From Noviherbaspirillum suwonense (GTDB lineage: Bacteria; Pseudomonadota; Gammaproteobacteria; Burkholderiales; Burkholderiaceae_D), in contig NZ_FXUL01000006.1 of assembly GCF_900182955.1 (NCBI RefSeq), forward strand, positions 1 through 64,000: a DNA stretch of 64,000 bases, given 5' to 3'. Below are positions 36,551 through 45,261 of this stretch, one piece after another. How positions within the stretch are numbered: the first letter of the stretch is position 1; each line of letters opens with the position of its first letter. A program made the translations under genes and the position numbers. Under the pieces are notes generated by a model. The model was not told the origin of the DNA and did no database searches. It worked only from the letters and a program-made list of their open reading frames with translations.

Positions 36551-37462
36551 ATGACTTCTTCCTTACCGCAGCCGGCGCAGCGCCAGGCTTTCCTGGCCGG
36601 CCTGGCGATCGCGGTGATCGGCGCCGTGCTGTTTTCCACCAAGGCCATCGTGGCCAAGCTGATTTACCGTTACCAGGTGGACGCGGTCACGCTGATCGGT
36701 TTTCGCATGCTGTTCTCGCTGCCATTCTTTGCCGCGGTCGCGCTATGGCATGCGCGGCGCTCGCCGGCCCTGTCGTGGGGCGACCGCATCCGCATCTCGG
36801 TGCTCGGCCTGCTCGGCTATTACCTGTCGAGCTTCCTCGATTTCCTCGGCCTGCAGTACATCAGCGCCGGGCTCGAGCGCCTGATCCTGTTCCTCACGCC
36901 GTCCTTCGTGCTGCTGATCTCGGTTTTTTTCCTGGACAAGAAAATCGGCCGCTACGAATGGCTGGCGCTGTGCGTTTCCTATCTCGGCACGGTGCTGGTG
37001 TTCCTGCATGACGCGCGCACCGGCGGCCCCGACGTGCCGCTGGGCAGCGCGCTGGTGCTGGCCAGCGCAGTGTCGTACGCGGTCTACCTGCTGATGTCGG
37101 GCGAGCTGGTGCGCCGGGTCGGGCCGATGCGCCTGGTCGCCTATGCGATGTGCGTATCGAGCTTTGCATGCATACTGCAGTTTCTGCTGCTGCGGCCGCT
37201 GGACACGCTGGCGCAGCCGGCGCCGGTCTATGGCCTGTCGCTGATCAACGCGGTGTTCTGCACCGTGCTGCCGGTGTTCCTGACCATGGTGGCGGTGGCC
37301 CGCATCGGCGCGCCGATGGCGTCGCTGTCGGGCATGGTCGGGCCGGTATCGACGCTGTTTCTCGGCGCGCTGGTGCTGGGCGAGCCGATCACGGCAATCC
37401 AGCTGGCCGGCACCGGGCTGGTGCTGGCCGGCATTTATTTACTCTCTAAAAAGAAAGCGTAG
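36551..37462 (+). CDS. EamA/DMT family transporter
   Basis: The 303-residue protein has ten hydrophobic helices in two EamA halves. 'LFSTKAIVAKLIYRYQVDAV' marks the first, and 'LINAVFCTVLPVFLTMVAVARIG' and 'SLFLGALVLGEPIT'-like 'TLFLGALVLGEPITAIQ' the second. It is a drug/metabolite exporter-type inner-membrane protein of unknown substrate. It ends 9 bases before the SDR start, so an operon is likely. Confidence 0.85.
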   Translation: MTSSLPQPAQRQAFLAGLAIAVIGAVLFSTKAIVAKLIYRYQVDAVTLIGFRMLFSLPFFAAVALWHARRSPALSWGDRIRISVLGLLGYYLSSFLDFLGLQYISAGLERLILFLTPSFVLLISVFFLDKKIGRYEWLALCVSYLGTVLVFLHDARTGGPDVPLGSALVLASAVSYAVYLLMSGELVRRVGPMRLVAYAMCVSSFACILQFLLLRPLDTLAQPAPVYGLSLINAVFCTVLPVFLTMVAVARIGAPMASLSGMVGPVSTLFLGALVLGEPITAIQLAGTGLVLAGIYLLSKKKA

Positions 37463-37471
37463 GCACGAGAC

Positions 37472-38251
37472 ATGGATCTGGGAATCAAGGGCAAGACCGC
37501 GCTGGTTTGCGGCGCATCGAAGGGACTGGGCCGCGGCTGCGCGGAAGCGCTGGCCGCCGACGGCGTCAATCTGGTGCTGGTGGCGCGCAGCGCCGAGGCG
37601 CTGGAGCGCACCGCCGAGGAAATCCGCAGCGCGCATGGCGTCAACGTCATCGCCGTCGCCGCCGACATCACCACGCCGGAAGGCCGGGCGCAGGCGCTCG
37701 CCGCCTGCCCGTCGCCGGACATCCTGGTCACCAATGCCGGCGGCCCGCCGACCGGCGACTTCCGCGACTGGGGCCGCGACCAGTGGATCGCCGCGCTGGA
37801 CGCCAACATGCTGACGCCGATCGAGCTGATCAAGGCCACCGTGGACGGCATGATGGACCGCGGATTCGGGCGCATCGTCAATATCACGTCGAGCGCGGTC
37901 AAGGCGCCGATCGACATCCTGGGCCTGTCCAACGGCGCCCGCTCCGGCCTGACCGGCTTCGTCGCCGGCATCGCCCGCAAGACCGTGGCGAAGAATGTCA
38001 CGATCAACAACCTGCTGCCGGGACCGTTCGACACCGACCGCCTGGCCGCCACCATGAGCGGCGCGGCCAAGGCGGCCGGCAAGTCCATCGACGAAGTCAA
38101 GGAAGCGCGCCGCAAGCAGAACCCGGCGCAGCGCTTCGGCACCGCGGCCGAATTCGGCGCGGTATGCGCATTCCTCTGCAGCGCCCATGCCGGCTACATG
38201 ACGGGACAGAACGTCCTGCTCGACGGCGGCGCCTATCCCGGCACGTTCTGA
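37472..38251 (+). CDS. SDR family oxidoreductase
   Basis: This 259-residue protein has the cofactor loop 'VCGASKGLGRGCAEALA', 'VTNAGGPPTGDFRDW', and a C-terminal 'FLCSAHAGYMTGQNVLLDGG'. Ser-Ser appears at 'NITSSAVKAP', but the usual YxxxK reads 'NGARSGLTGFVAG': the catalytic Tyr and Lys are not where expected. This variant is known in an SDR subset related to 3-oxoacyl-ACP reductase-like proteins. Substrate unknown. Confidence 0.85.
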   Translation: MDLGIKGKTALVCGASKGLGRGCAEALAADGVNLVLVARSAEALERTAEEIRSAHGVNVIAVAADITTPEGRAQALAACPSPDILVTNAGGPPTGDFRDWGRDQWIAALDANMLTPIELIKATVDGMMDRGFGRIVNITSSAVKAPIDILGLSNGARSGLTGFVAGIARKTVAKNVTINNLLPGPFDTDRLAATMSGAAKAAGKSIDEVKEARRKQNPAQRFGTAAEFGAVCAFLCSAHAGYMTGQNVLLDGGAYPGTF

Positions 38252-38279
38252 CCAGCAAACAAACCAGCGAGACGACACC

Positions 38280-39254
38280 ATGACCAAAGCAATCAGGATC
38301 TTCAAGACCGGCGGACCGGAAGTAATGGAATACGTCGATGTCGAGGTTGGCGAACCGGGGCCGGGCGAAGCCCGGGTGCGGCACCATGCATGCGGCCTGA
38401 ATTACATCGATGTCTATTTCCGCACCGGCCTGTATCCGCAGCCGCTGCCCGCCGGCCTGGGAATGGAAGGCGCCGGCGTGGTGGAAGCGGTCGGCAGCGG
38501 CGTCACGCACGTCAAGGCGGGCGACCGGGTCGCCTATGCCGGGCGTCCGCCGGGCGCCTATGCGGAAGCCCGCGTGATGCCGGCGGCGGCGCTGGTGAAG
38601 CTGCCCGACAACATCGACTTCGAGACCGGCGCGGCGATGATGCTGCAGGGCCTGACGGTGCAATACCTGTTCCGCCGCACCTTCCCGCTCAAGGGCGGCG
38701 AGACCGTGCTGTTCCACGCGGCCGCCGGCGGCGTCGGCCTGATTGCCTGCCAGTGGGCGAGGGCGCTGGGCGTGACGCTGATCGGCACCGTCGGTTCGGA
38801 CGCCAAGGGCGAACTGGCGAAGCAGCATGGCGCCGCCCACGTCATCAACTACAACACCGAGAACTTTGTCGAGCGGGTCAAGGAAATCACCGGCGGCAAG
38901 GGCGTGCCGGTGGTCTACGACTCGATCGGCAAGGACACCTTCATCGGCTCGCTCGACTGCCTGTCGCCGCTGGGCACCATGGTCAGCTTCGGCAGCGCAT
39001 CCGGCCCGGTGCCGCCGTTCAACCTGAACGAACTGGCGTCGCGCGGCTCGCTGTTCATCACGCGGCCGACGCTGTTCAGCTACACCGCGCAGCGCGAGGA
39101 CCTGGATGCGATGGCCGCTGAACTGTTCGACATGGTCGGCAGCGGCAAGGTGAAGATCGAGATCAACCAGCGCTATGCATTGAAGGATGCCGCGCAGGCG
39201 CATATCGACCTGGAGTCGCGCAAGACCACCGGCTCCAGCATCCTGCTGCCCTGA
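38280..39254 (+). CDS. qor: quinone oxidoreductase (zeta-crystallin type)
   Basis: The 324-residue medium-chain reductase has 'HHACGLNYIDVYFRTGLYP', 'GMEGAGVVEAVGSGV', the nucleotide-binding 'LFHAAAGGVGLIACQWA' and 'PVVYDSIGKDTF'. No zinc-ligand cysteines are present. It probably reduces quinones with NADPH. It follows the SDR gene by 28 bases in the same direction. Confidence 0.9.
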   Translation: MTKAIRIFKTGGPEVMEYVDVEVGEPGPGEARVRHHACGLNYIDVYFRTGLYPQPLPAGLGMEGAGVVEAVGSGVTHVKAGDRVAYAGRPPGAYAEARVMPAAALVKLPDNIDFETGAAMMLQGLTVQYLFRRTFPLKGGETVLFHAAAGGVGLIACQWARALGVTLIGTVGSDAKGELAKQHGAAHVINYNTENFVERVKEITGGKGVPVVYDSIGKDTFIGSLDCLSPLGTMVSFGSASGPVPPFNLNELASRGSLFITRPTLFSYTAQREDLDAMAAELFDMVGSGKVKIEINQRYALKDAAQAHIDLESRKTTGSSILLP

Positions 39255-39262
39255 GGCGCCAG

Positions 39263-39433
39263 ATGACGACGCCAGAACCCGAGCCGGGCGGCAACCCGAT
39301 GAACCACCCGGAAGAGCAGCCTGCAGGGAGCGACGGGCAGCCGAAGTTCGGCAGGCTGCTGATCGTGCTGGCGGCCGTGGTCGCGATCATCGTGCTGGTG
39401 ACATGGGGGTCGGAGGCTTACTTCACGCGGTGA
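39263..39433 (+). CDS. small single-span membrane protein
   Basis: This 56-residue ORF begins eight bases after the qor stop. A Pro/Glu/Gly-rich polar head (residues 1-30) is followed by one hydrophobic helix ('LLIVLAAVVAIIVLV', about residues 32-46) and a short tail 'WGSEAYFTR'. It is likely an inner-membrane protein with the head in the cytoplasm. Short spacing suggests co-transcription with qor. No family recognised. Confidence 0.6.
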   Translation: MTTPEPEPGGNPMNHPEEQPAGSDGQPKFGRLLIVLAAVVAIIVLVTWGSEAYFTR

Positions 39434-39494
39434 CGGGGCGTCCGGCAGGCGCTGCCGCCCGGCTTGCGCTCGGGCGCCGCGCGGCTTCCCCGCG

Positions 39495-41198
39495 TCAGCG
39501 CGCGGCCACCAGGTAGAGCAGCAGCAGGTTGAGCACGATGGACACCGCGGCCACCGCGCGCCACAGCAGCGCCGGGTCGCGCCTGGCCAGCGGCGTCGGC
39601 GCCGGCGGCTGCAGCGGCCGGCTTGCGCCGCGTTCCAGCGCCAGCAGGAATTCCTCGGCGGTCTCGAAGCGGTCCGCGGGATCGCGCGCGACCGCCTTCA
39701 GCAGGACATTTTCCAGCCAGAGCGGCAGGTCCGGCCGATAACGGCTGGGCGGCGCCGGGTCGCCGAAACGCGGCCGCTGGAAAGGCTCGATCTCGCCGTA
39801 CGGATAATGCCGGGTCAGCATCAGGTAGAGCGTGACGCCGGCGGCATAGACGTCGGTCTGGCGCGACGGCACCGCATTCCCGTACTGTTCCGGCGCCAGG
39901 AAGGAGGGCGTGCCAGCCTGCGGCGCGGGATTGCCGTCGCCGGCTTCCAGGCCGGACTGGGCGACGCCCAGGTCCAGCACCCGCAGTTCGCCGTCGTCGC
40001 CCAGGTGCACATTGGCCGGCTTGATGTCGCGGTGGATGATGCTGCGGCGGTGCAGCGCCCCCAGCGCGCGCACCAGCCGCGTGCCTTCCGCGACCGCCTC
40101 GGGCACCGTGAAATGGCGGCCGGCGTCCAGGTGCTGCTGCAGCGTGTGGCCGTCGTGCCAGGTGCAGAGGTAGTACAGGTAATTGCGCTGCTCCGGCGTC
40201 ACCACCTGCGGGAAGAAGCGGGCCACGGCGCGCCGCGCCAGCCATTCCTCGTGCGCAAAGGCGGAACGCTCCTGCATGTCGCCGTCGCGTTCCGGCTGCA
40301 GGGTCTTCAGCACCAGCGGCTTGCCGCTCTTCGGGTCCACGACCCTGTACAGCACCGTGGTCTGCGATGCATGGACCAGCGCCTCGACCCGGTAGCCGTC
40401 GATGCTCTGGCCCGGCTTCAAACGCGGCGGCAAGGGCAGCTGGCGCGAGCCCGAGACCGCGTCGCGCAGGCTGGCGTCGGGCAGCGCTTCGACCTTCAGC
40501 GCCAGCGCGCTGGCATTGTCGCTGGAGCCGGCGTCGAGCGCGGCCTGGACCACGGACTGCGCGGTCCGGTTCGCGTCGGATGCGCCGAGCGCCAGTTCCG
40601 ACAGCTGGCGGGTCAGTTCGTATTCGGTCAGCGCGGCCCAGACGCCGTCGCTGGCCAGCAGGAAAACGTCGCCCTGCTTCAGCTCGCCCATGCCGTGGTC
40701 GATCGCCAGCCGGGTGTCGAGGCCGATCGCGCGGGTCAGCACATGCTGCATCTCGGGGCGGTCCCAGACATGGTCGGTCGTCAGCCGCTGCAGCACGCCG
40801 TTGCGCAGCAGGTAGAGCCGGGTATCGCCGACATGGGAGAAATGATAGAAGCAGCCGCGCAGCACCAGCGCCGTCAGCGTGGTCGCCATGCCGGACAGCT
40901 CGGGGCGGGTCGTTCCCTGCTGCTGGACCCAGCCATTCATTGCCTTGAGCACCCGGTCGAGCGACTGCGTGACAGGCCAGGTGTCCGGCGTCGCGTAGTA
41001 GTCGGCCAGCAGGCCGCGCACCGCGTACTCGGCGGCCTCGCGGCCGCCGTCGTTGCCGGACACGCCATCGGCGACGGCGGCAATCAGCCCCTTGCTGGAC
41101 AGCTCGGGTTCGGCCGGCGTCACCATGCCGACGAAGTCTTCATTGCGTTCGCGCAGCCCGGCGAGGCTTGCGTATCCGGGGGAAATGATCAGTGGCAT
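39495..41198 (-). CDS. fused PP2C phosphatase / Ser-Thr protein kinase
   Basis: The 567-residue product has an N-terminal PP2C phosphatase (residues ~1-240; 'AAVADGVSGNDGG', 'FSHVGDTRLYLLR', 'DVFLLASDGVW'), a Ser/Thr kinase domain (~265-520; 'IIHRDIKPANVHLGDDGEL', then DLG in place of DFG), and a C-terminal membrane helix ('VSIVLNLLLLYLV'). The same fusion is frequently found next to nitrate transporters in proteobacteria; a regulatory role in nitrate assimilation is inferred from context. It shares direction with narK, about 100 bases downstream. Confidence 0.9.
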   Translation of the reverse strand: MPLIISPGYASLAGLRERNEDFVGMVTPAEPELSSKGLIAAVADGVSGNDGGREAAEYAVRGLLADYYATPDTWPVTQSLDRVLKAMNGWVQQQGTTRPELSGMATTLTALVLRGCFYHFSHVGDTRLYLLRNGVLQRLTTDHVWDRPEMQHVLTRAIGLDTRLAIDHGMGELKQGDVFLLASDGVWAALTEYELTRQLSELALGASDANRTAQSVVQAALDAGSSDNASALALKVEALPDASLRDAVSGSRQLPLPPRLKPGQSIDGYRVEALVHASQTTVLYRVVDPKSGKPLVLKTLQPERDGDMQERSAFAHEEWLARRAVARFFPQVVTPEQRNYLYYLCTWHDGHTLQQHLDAGRHFTVPEAVAEGTRLVRALGALHRRSIIHRDIKPANVHLGDDGELRVLDLGVAQSGLEAGDGNPAPQAGTPSFLAPEQYGNAVPSRQTDVYAAGVTLYLMLTRHYPYGEIEPFQRPRFGDPAPPSRYRPDLPLWLENVLLKAVARDPADRFETAEEFLLALERGASRPLQPPAPTPLARRDPALLWRAVAAVSIVLNLLLLYLVAAR

Positions 41199-41301
41199 CG
41201 GGGAAAGGGAGGGCCGCCCTGCGCGCCTGGACCGGGAGTCAGGAAGTGATTCATTCTAATGCAGCGCCCCGGCGCGGCGTGGCACGCCGGGGTCGCATGC
41301 C

Positions 41302-42534
41302 TCAGATCTTCGCAGTCGTCATTGCCGCGCTGCCCCAGGTGGTGCGCCAGCGGCCCTTTACCACGGTCAGGCCGACCAGCGCCAGCAGCGCCAGAGACGC
41401 GAAGATGCACAGCCCGAGCTGATAGCTGCCGGTCGCCTGCTTGGAGAAGCCCAGGCTGGACGCAAGATAGAAGCCGCCGATGCCGCCGGCCATGCCGACC
41501 AGGCCGGTCATCACGCCGATCTCCTTGCGAAAGCGCTGCGGCACCAGCTGGAACACCGCGCCGTTGCCGGTGCCCAGCGCCAGCATCGCCAGCACGAACA
41601 CCACCACCGCCATGGCCGCCGACGGCAGGCCGATGCTGGCGATGAACAGGAAGGTCGCCGCCAGCAGGTACATGATGGACAGCGTCCTGATGCCGCCGAT
41701 CCGGTCGGCCATGCGCCCGCCCAGCGGCCGCACCAGCGAGCCGGCAAACACGCAGGCCGCGGTGAAATAGCCGGCGGTCACCGGGGACAGGCCGTACTGG
41801 CCGTTGAAATAGATGGTGAGCGACGAAGCCAGGCCCGAGAAACCGCCGAAGGTCACGCTGTAAAAGAACATGAACCACCAGGCGTCCTTGTCCTTCAGCA
41901 CCTGCAGGTATTCGACCATCGACTTCGGCGGCGGCGCCGACGGCGCATCCTTGGCGAAGATCAGGTAGACCGCCAGCGCGACCCCCAGCGGGATCAGGCA
42001 GAGGCCGAACACGCTCTGCCATCCATACGCGATCGCCAGCGCGGGCGCGAACAGCGCGGCGAACGCGGTGCCCGAATTGCCGGCGCCGGCGATGCCGAGC
42101 GCGGTGCCCTGGTGTTCCGGCGGATACCAGCGCGAGGCCAGCGGCAGCGCCACCGCGAACGCGGCCCCGGCCACGCCGAGCAGCATGCCCAGCGCCAGCA
42201 GGCTCTGGTAGGTATGCAGGTCGCCGAGCCAGGCCCATACCAGGCCGGCGATGACCACCAGCTGCCCGATCAGTCCGGCTTTCTTCGGCTTCAAATGATC
42301 GACCAGCACGCCCATGACGATGCGCAGCAGCGCGCCCGCCAGCAGCGGCGTCGCCACCATCAGGCCTTTCTGCGCCGGGGTCAGGCCGATGTCCTTCGAT
42401 ATCTGCACGGCCAGCGGGCCGAGGATGACCCACACCATGAAGCTCAGGTCGAAGTAAAAGAAGGAAGCCAGGAGCGTGGGCGTATGGCCGGCTTTCCAGA
42501 AAGAGGTTTTCTGCATGATGGGTCCGATCGACAT
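41302..42534 (-). CDS. NarK-type nitrate/nitrite MFS transporter
   Basis: This 410-residue protein has 12 membrane helices, 'FYFDLSFMVWVILGPLAVQI' at helix 1 and the nitrate signature-type segments 'GAGNSGTAFAALFAPALA' and 'GMAGGIGGFYLASSLGFS'. It probably imports nitrate. ATG codons at 42534 and 42516 are both possible; a sigma-54-like element at 42554-42569 would place transcription start near 42544, so either start leaves a short leader. It is divergent from nirB and upstream of the kinase/phosphatase gene. Confidence 0.9.
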   Translation of the reverse strand: MSIGPIMQKTSFWKAGHTPTLLASFFYFDLSFMVWVILGPLAVQISKDIGLTPAQKGLMVATPLLAGALLRIVMGVLVDHLKPKKAGLIGQLVVIAGLVWAWLGDLHTYQSLLALGMLLGVAGAAFAVALPLASRWYPPEHQGTALGIAGAGNSGTAFAALFAPALAIAYGWQSVFGLCLIPLGVALAVYLIFAKDAPSAPPPKSMVEYLQVLKDKDAWWFMFFYSVTFGGFSGLASSLTIYFNGQYGLSPVTAGYFTAACVFAGSLVRPLGGRMADRIGGIRTLSIMYLLAATFLFIASIGLPSAAMAVVVFVLAMLALGTGNGAVFQLVPQRFRKEIGVMTGLVGMAGGIGGFYLASSLGFSKQATGSYQLGLCIFASLALLALVGLTVVKGRWRTTWGSAAMTTAKI

Positions 42535-42553
42535 TGGGGAGCGCCACGCACCA

Positions 42554-42569
42554 TGCAATCGCTATGCCA
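42554..42569 (-). promoter_or_regulatory. sigma-54 promoter for the nitrate transporter
   Basis: On the minus strand the bases read 'tggcatagcgattgca': GG at -24 and GC at -12 with the canonical ten bases between them, and one mismatch from TGGCAC-N5-TTGCA. It faces the NarK-type gene. No experimental support; assigned from the pattern. Confidence 0.6.
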
Positions 42570-42650
42570 GTCGATTTGCGTGCACAGCCGTGGCGACGCC
42601 CGCGCGTCGATGCGCCCCCGGTGTGCGCCGCACCATAAAGACGGGCTTTT

Positions 42651-42667
42651 CGCACATGCGCGGTGCA
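42651..42667. promoter_or_regulatory. NtrC-like binding site
   Basis: The segment reads 'cgcacatgcgcggtgca', that is xGCAC-N7-GTGCA, one base from the enteric NtrC box TGCAC-N7-GTGCA. It lies 41 bases upstream of the nirB sigma-54 element and about 80 bases from the one on the other strand, so one site could serve both. Confidence 0.55.
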
Positions 42668-42707
42668 CGATCCGCGACTTCCTGTTCGATGGCGTGCGCT
42701 TCAAGGC

Positions 42708-42723
42708 TGGCACTGCTCTTGCA
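42708..42723 (+). promoter_or_regulatory. sigma-54 promoter for nirBD-nasA
   Basis: The bases 'tggcactgctcttgca' are a full match to TGGCAC-N5-TTGCA with canonical -24 GG / -12 GC spacing. The start of transcription would be near 42734, about 50 bases before the nirB ATG. This points to RpoN and an enhancer-binding protein (NtrC in nitrogen limitation) as activators. Confidence 0.8.
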
Positions 42724-42783
42724 TTAAATCTTTATCGGAAACCAAATGGCTTTAATGGCGAAGCCGGAAAAGGAAGGGCTTTA

Positions 42784-45222
42784 ATGAAGAAGCTGAAACT
42801 GGTCATGGTCGGCAACGGCATGGCAGGCGTGCGTACGCTGGAAGAACTGATCAAGATCGCTCCCGACATATACGACATCACGGTGTTCGGGTCCGAGCCT
42901 TACGCAAACTACAACCGCATCCTGCTGTCGCCGGTGCTGGCCGGCGAGCAGACCATCCAGGACATCATGCTCAACGATGTCGACTGGTACGCCGAAAACG
43001 GCATCACGCTGCATCTCGGGAAGACCATCAACCGGATCGACCGCGCGCGCCGCATCGTGGTGGCGGAGGACGGCACCGAGGCCCAGTACGACCGGCTGCT
43101 GCTGGCGACCGGCTCGACGCCTTTCATGCTGCCGGTGCCGGGCAAGGACCTCGCGGGCGTCATTTCCTACCGCGACATCCATGACACCAATGCGATGATC
43201 GCCGCGGCCGAAACGCACACGCATGCGGTGGTGATCGGCGGCGGCCTGCTCGGACTCGAAGCGGCCAACGGCCTGAAGCTGCGCGGCATGGACGTCACCG
43301 TCGTGCACCTGCCCGGCTGGCTGATGGAGCGCCAGCTCGACCCGGTCGCCGGCAAGATGCTGCAGAAATCGCTGGAAGACCGCGGCCTCAAGTTCCTGCT
43401 GGCGAAGAACACGCAGGAGCTGGTCGGCGACGGGAACGGCCATGTGCAGGCGATCCGTTTCAACGACGGCCTCGAAGTGCCCGCGCAGCTGGTGGTGATG
43501 GCGGTCGGCATACGGCCCAACACCGCGCTGGCCGAAGCCAGCGGCATCCACTGCAACCGCGGCATCGTGGTCAACGACACGATGCAGACCTACGACCCGC
43601 GCATCTACGCGGTCGGCGAATGCGTGAACCACCGCGGCACCGCCTACGGCCTGGTCGCGCCGCTGTTCGAGATGGCCAAGGTGGCGGCCAATCATCTCGC
43701 GAGCTTCGGCATCGGCCGGTACCAGGGATCGGTCACGTCGACCAAGCTGAAGGTCACCGGCATCGACCTGTTCTCGGCCGGTGAATTCATGGGCGGCGAA
43801 GGGACCGAGGAAATCGTGCTTTCCGACCCGATAGGGGGCGTCTACAAGAAGCTGGTGCTGAAGGGCGACAAGCTGGTCGGCGCCTGCCTGTACGGCGACA
43901 CGGTCGACGGCAGCTGGTACTTCAAGCTGCTGCGCGAGGGTCGCGACATTGCCGAGATCCGCGACACGCTGATGTTCGGCGAAGCCAACACCGGCCGCCC
44001 CGGCGACACCGGGCATGAAGGCTTCACCATGGCCGCGGCGATGCCGGATGCGGCCGAGGTCTGCGGCTGCAACGGCGTCTGCAAGGGCGCCATCGTCAAG
44101 GCGATCAAGGAAAAGGGGCTGTTCACGCTGGAAGACGTGCGCAAGCACACCAAGGCCTCGGCCTCCTGCGGTTCCTGCACCGGCCTGGTCGAGCAGATCA
44201 TCATGTTTACCGCCGGCGGCGACTATTCCTCGGCGGCCAAGGCCAAGCCGCTGTGCGGCTGCACCGACCATACCCACCAGGAAGCGCGGGACGCGATCCG
44301 CCATAACAAGCTGCTCACCGTCGCCGACGTCATGGGTTTCATGGGCTGGCGCACGCCGAATGGCTGCGCCACCTGCCGCCCGGCGCTCAACTACTACCTG
44401 CTCTCGACCTGGCCGCACGAGGCGGTGGACGATCCGCAGTCCCGCTTCATCAACGAACGCGCCCACGCCAACATCCAGAAGGACGGCACCTACTCGGTGA
44501 TCCCGCGGATGTGGGGCGGCGAAACCAATTCGGCCGACCTGCGCCGCATCGCCGACGTGGTCGACAAGTATGCGATTCCCACCGTCAAGGTGACCGGCGG
44601 CCAGCGCATCGACCTGCTGGGCGTGAAGAAGGAGGACCTGCCGGCCGTCTGGAAGGACCTCGGCATGCCGTCCGGCCTGGCCTATGCGAAGGGACTCCGC
44701 ACGGTGAAAACCTGCGTCGGCTCCGAATGGTGCCGCTTCGGCACCCAGAACTCGACGCTGCTCGGGCAGCAGCTGGAGAAGGCGCTGGCCCGGATGTATG
44801 CGCCGCACAAGGTGAAGATCGCGGTGTCGGGCTGCCCGCGCAACTGCGCCGAGTCCGGCATCAAGGACGTCGGCGTGATCGGGGTCGACTCGGGCTGGGA
44901 AATCTATGTCGGCGGCAATGGCGGCATCAAGACCGAGGTCGCGCATTTCTTTACCAAGCTGAAGACCCACGAGGAAGTGATGGAGTATGCCGGCGCGTTC
45001 CTGCAGATCTACCGCGAGGAAGGCTGGTACCTCGAACGCACCGTGCATTACCTGGCGCGCGTCGGGCTCGACCATGTGAAGAAGATGGTGCTGGAAGACC
45101 ATGCCAACCGCAAGGCGCTGTACGAGCGGCTGATGTTCTCGCTCGACGGCCTGCCCGACCCGTGGCACGAGTTCGACAAGGCCATGGTCGACCCGCGCCA
45201 GTTCACGCCACTGACGGCGTGA
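42784..45222 (+). CDS. nirB: assimilatory nitrite reductase, large subunit
   Basis: The 812-residue protein has an N-terminal FAD/NADH reductase ('VMVGNGMAGVRTLEEL', 'HAVVIGGGLLGLEAANGL'), a BFD-type [2Fe-2S] domain ('CGCNGVCKGAIVKAI...SCGSCTGL'), and a C-terminal sirohaem/[4Fe-4S] nitrite reductase ('TCVGSEWCRFG', 'AVSGCPRNCAESG'). It reduces nitrite to ammonium with NADH. The frame is open upstream to 42112 but MKKLKLVMVGNG at 42784, with an 'aggaag' upstream, is the real start. Confidence 0.96.
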   Translation: MKKLKLVMVGNGMAGVRTLEELIKIAPDIYDITVFGSEPYANYNRILLSPVLAGEQTIQDIMLNDVDWYAENGITLHLGKTINRIDRARRIVVAEDGTEAQYDRLLLATGSTPFMLPVPGKDLAGVISYRDIHDTNAMIAAAETHTHAVVIGGGLLGLEAANGLKLRGMDVTVVHLPGWLMERQLDPVAGKMLQKSLEDRGLKFLLAKNTQELVGDGNGHVQAIRFNDGLEVPAQLVVMAVGIRPNTALAEASGIHCNRGIVVNDTMQTYDPRIYAVGECVNHRGTAYGLVAPLFEMAKVAANHLASFGIGRYQGSVTSTKLKVTGIDLFSAGEFMGGEGTEEIVLSDPIGGVYKKLVLKGDKLVGACLYGDTVDGSWYFKLLREGRDIAEIRDTLMFGEANTGRPGDTGHEGFTMAAAMPDAAEVCGCNGVCKGAIVKAIKEKGLFTLEDVRKHTKASASCGSCTGLVEQIIMFTAGGDYSSAAKAKPLCGCTDHTHQEARDAIRHNKLLTVADVMGFMGWRTPNGCATCRPALNYYLLSTWPHEAVDDPQSRFINERAHANIQKDGTYSVIPRMWGGETNSADLRRIADVVDKYAIPTVKVTGGQRIDLLGVKKEDLPAVWKDLGMPSGLAYAKGLRTVKTCVGSEWCRFGTQNSTLLGQQLEKALARMYAPHKVKIAVSGCPRNCAESGIKDVGVIGVDSGWEIYVGGNGGIKTEVAHFFTKLKTHEEVMEYAGAFLQIYREEGWYLERTVHYLARVGLDHVKKMVLEDHANRKALYERLMFSLDGLPDPWHEFDKAMVDPRQFTPLTA

Positions 45223-45261
45223 CCTGCCCATCGCATTCCGTATCACGTAAAAGGATCAAGC

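Noticed and set aside
42112-42783. 224-residue N-terminal extension of nirB
   Set aside because: It overlaps the narK-type gene and both regulatory elements; NirB proteins start at the FAD loop that follows 42784.
42781-45246. An 821-codon open frame antisense to nirB
   Set aside because: It mirrors nirB exactly, has a His/Arg/Val/Gly-biased composition and no recognisable domain.
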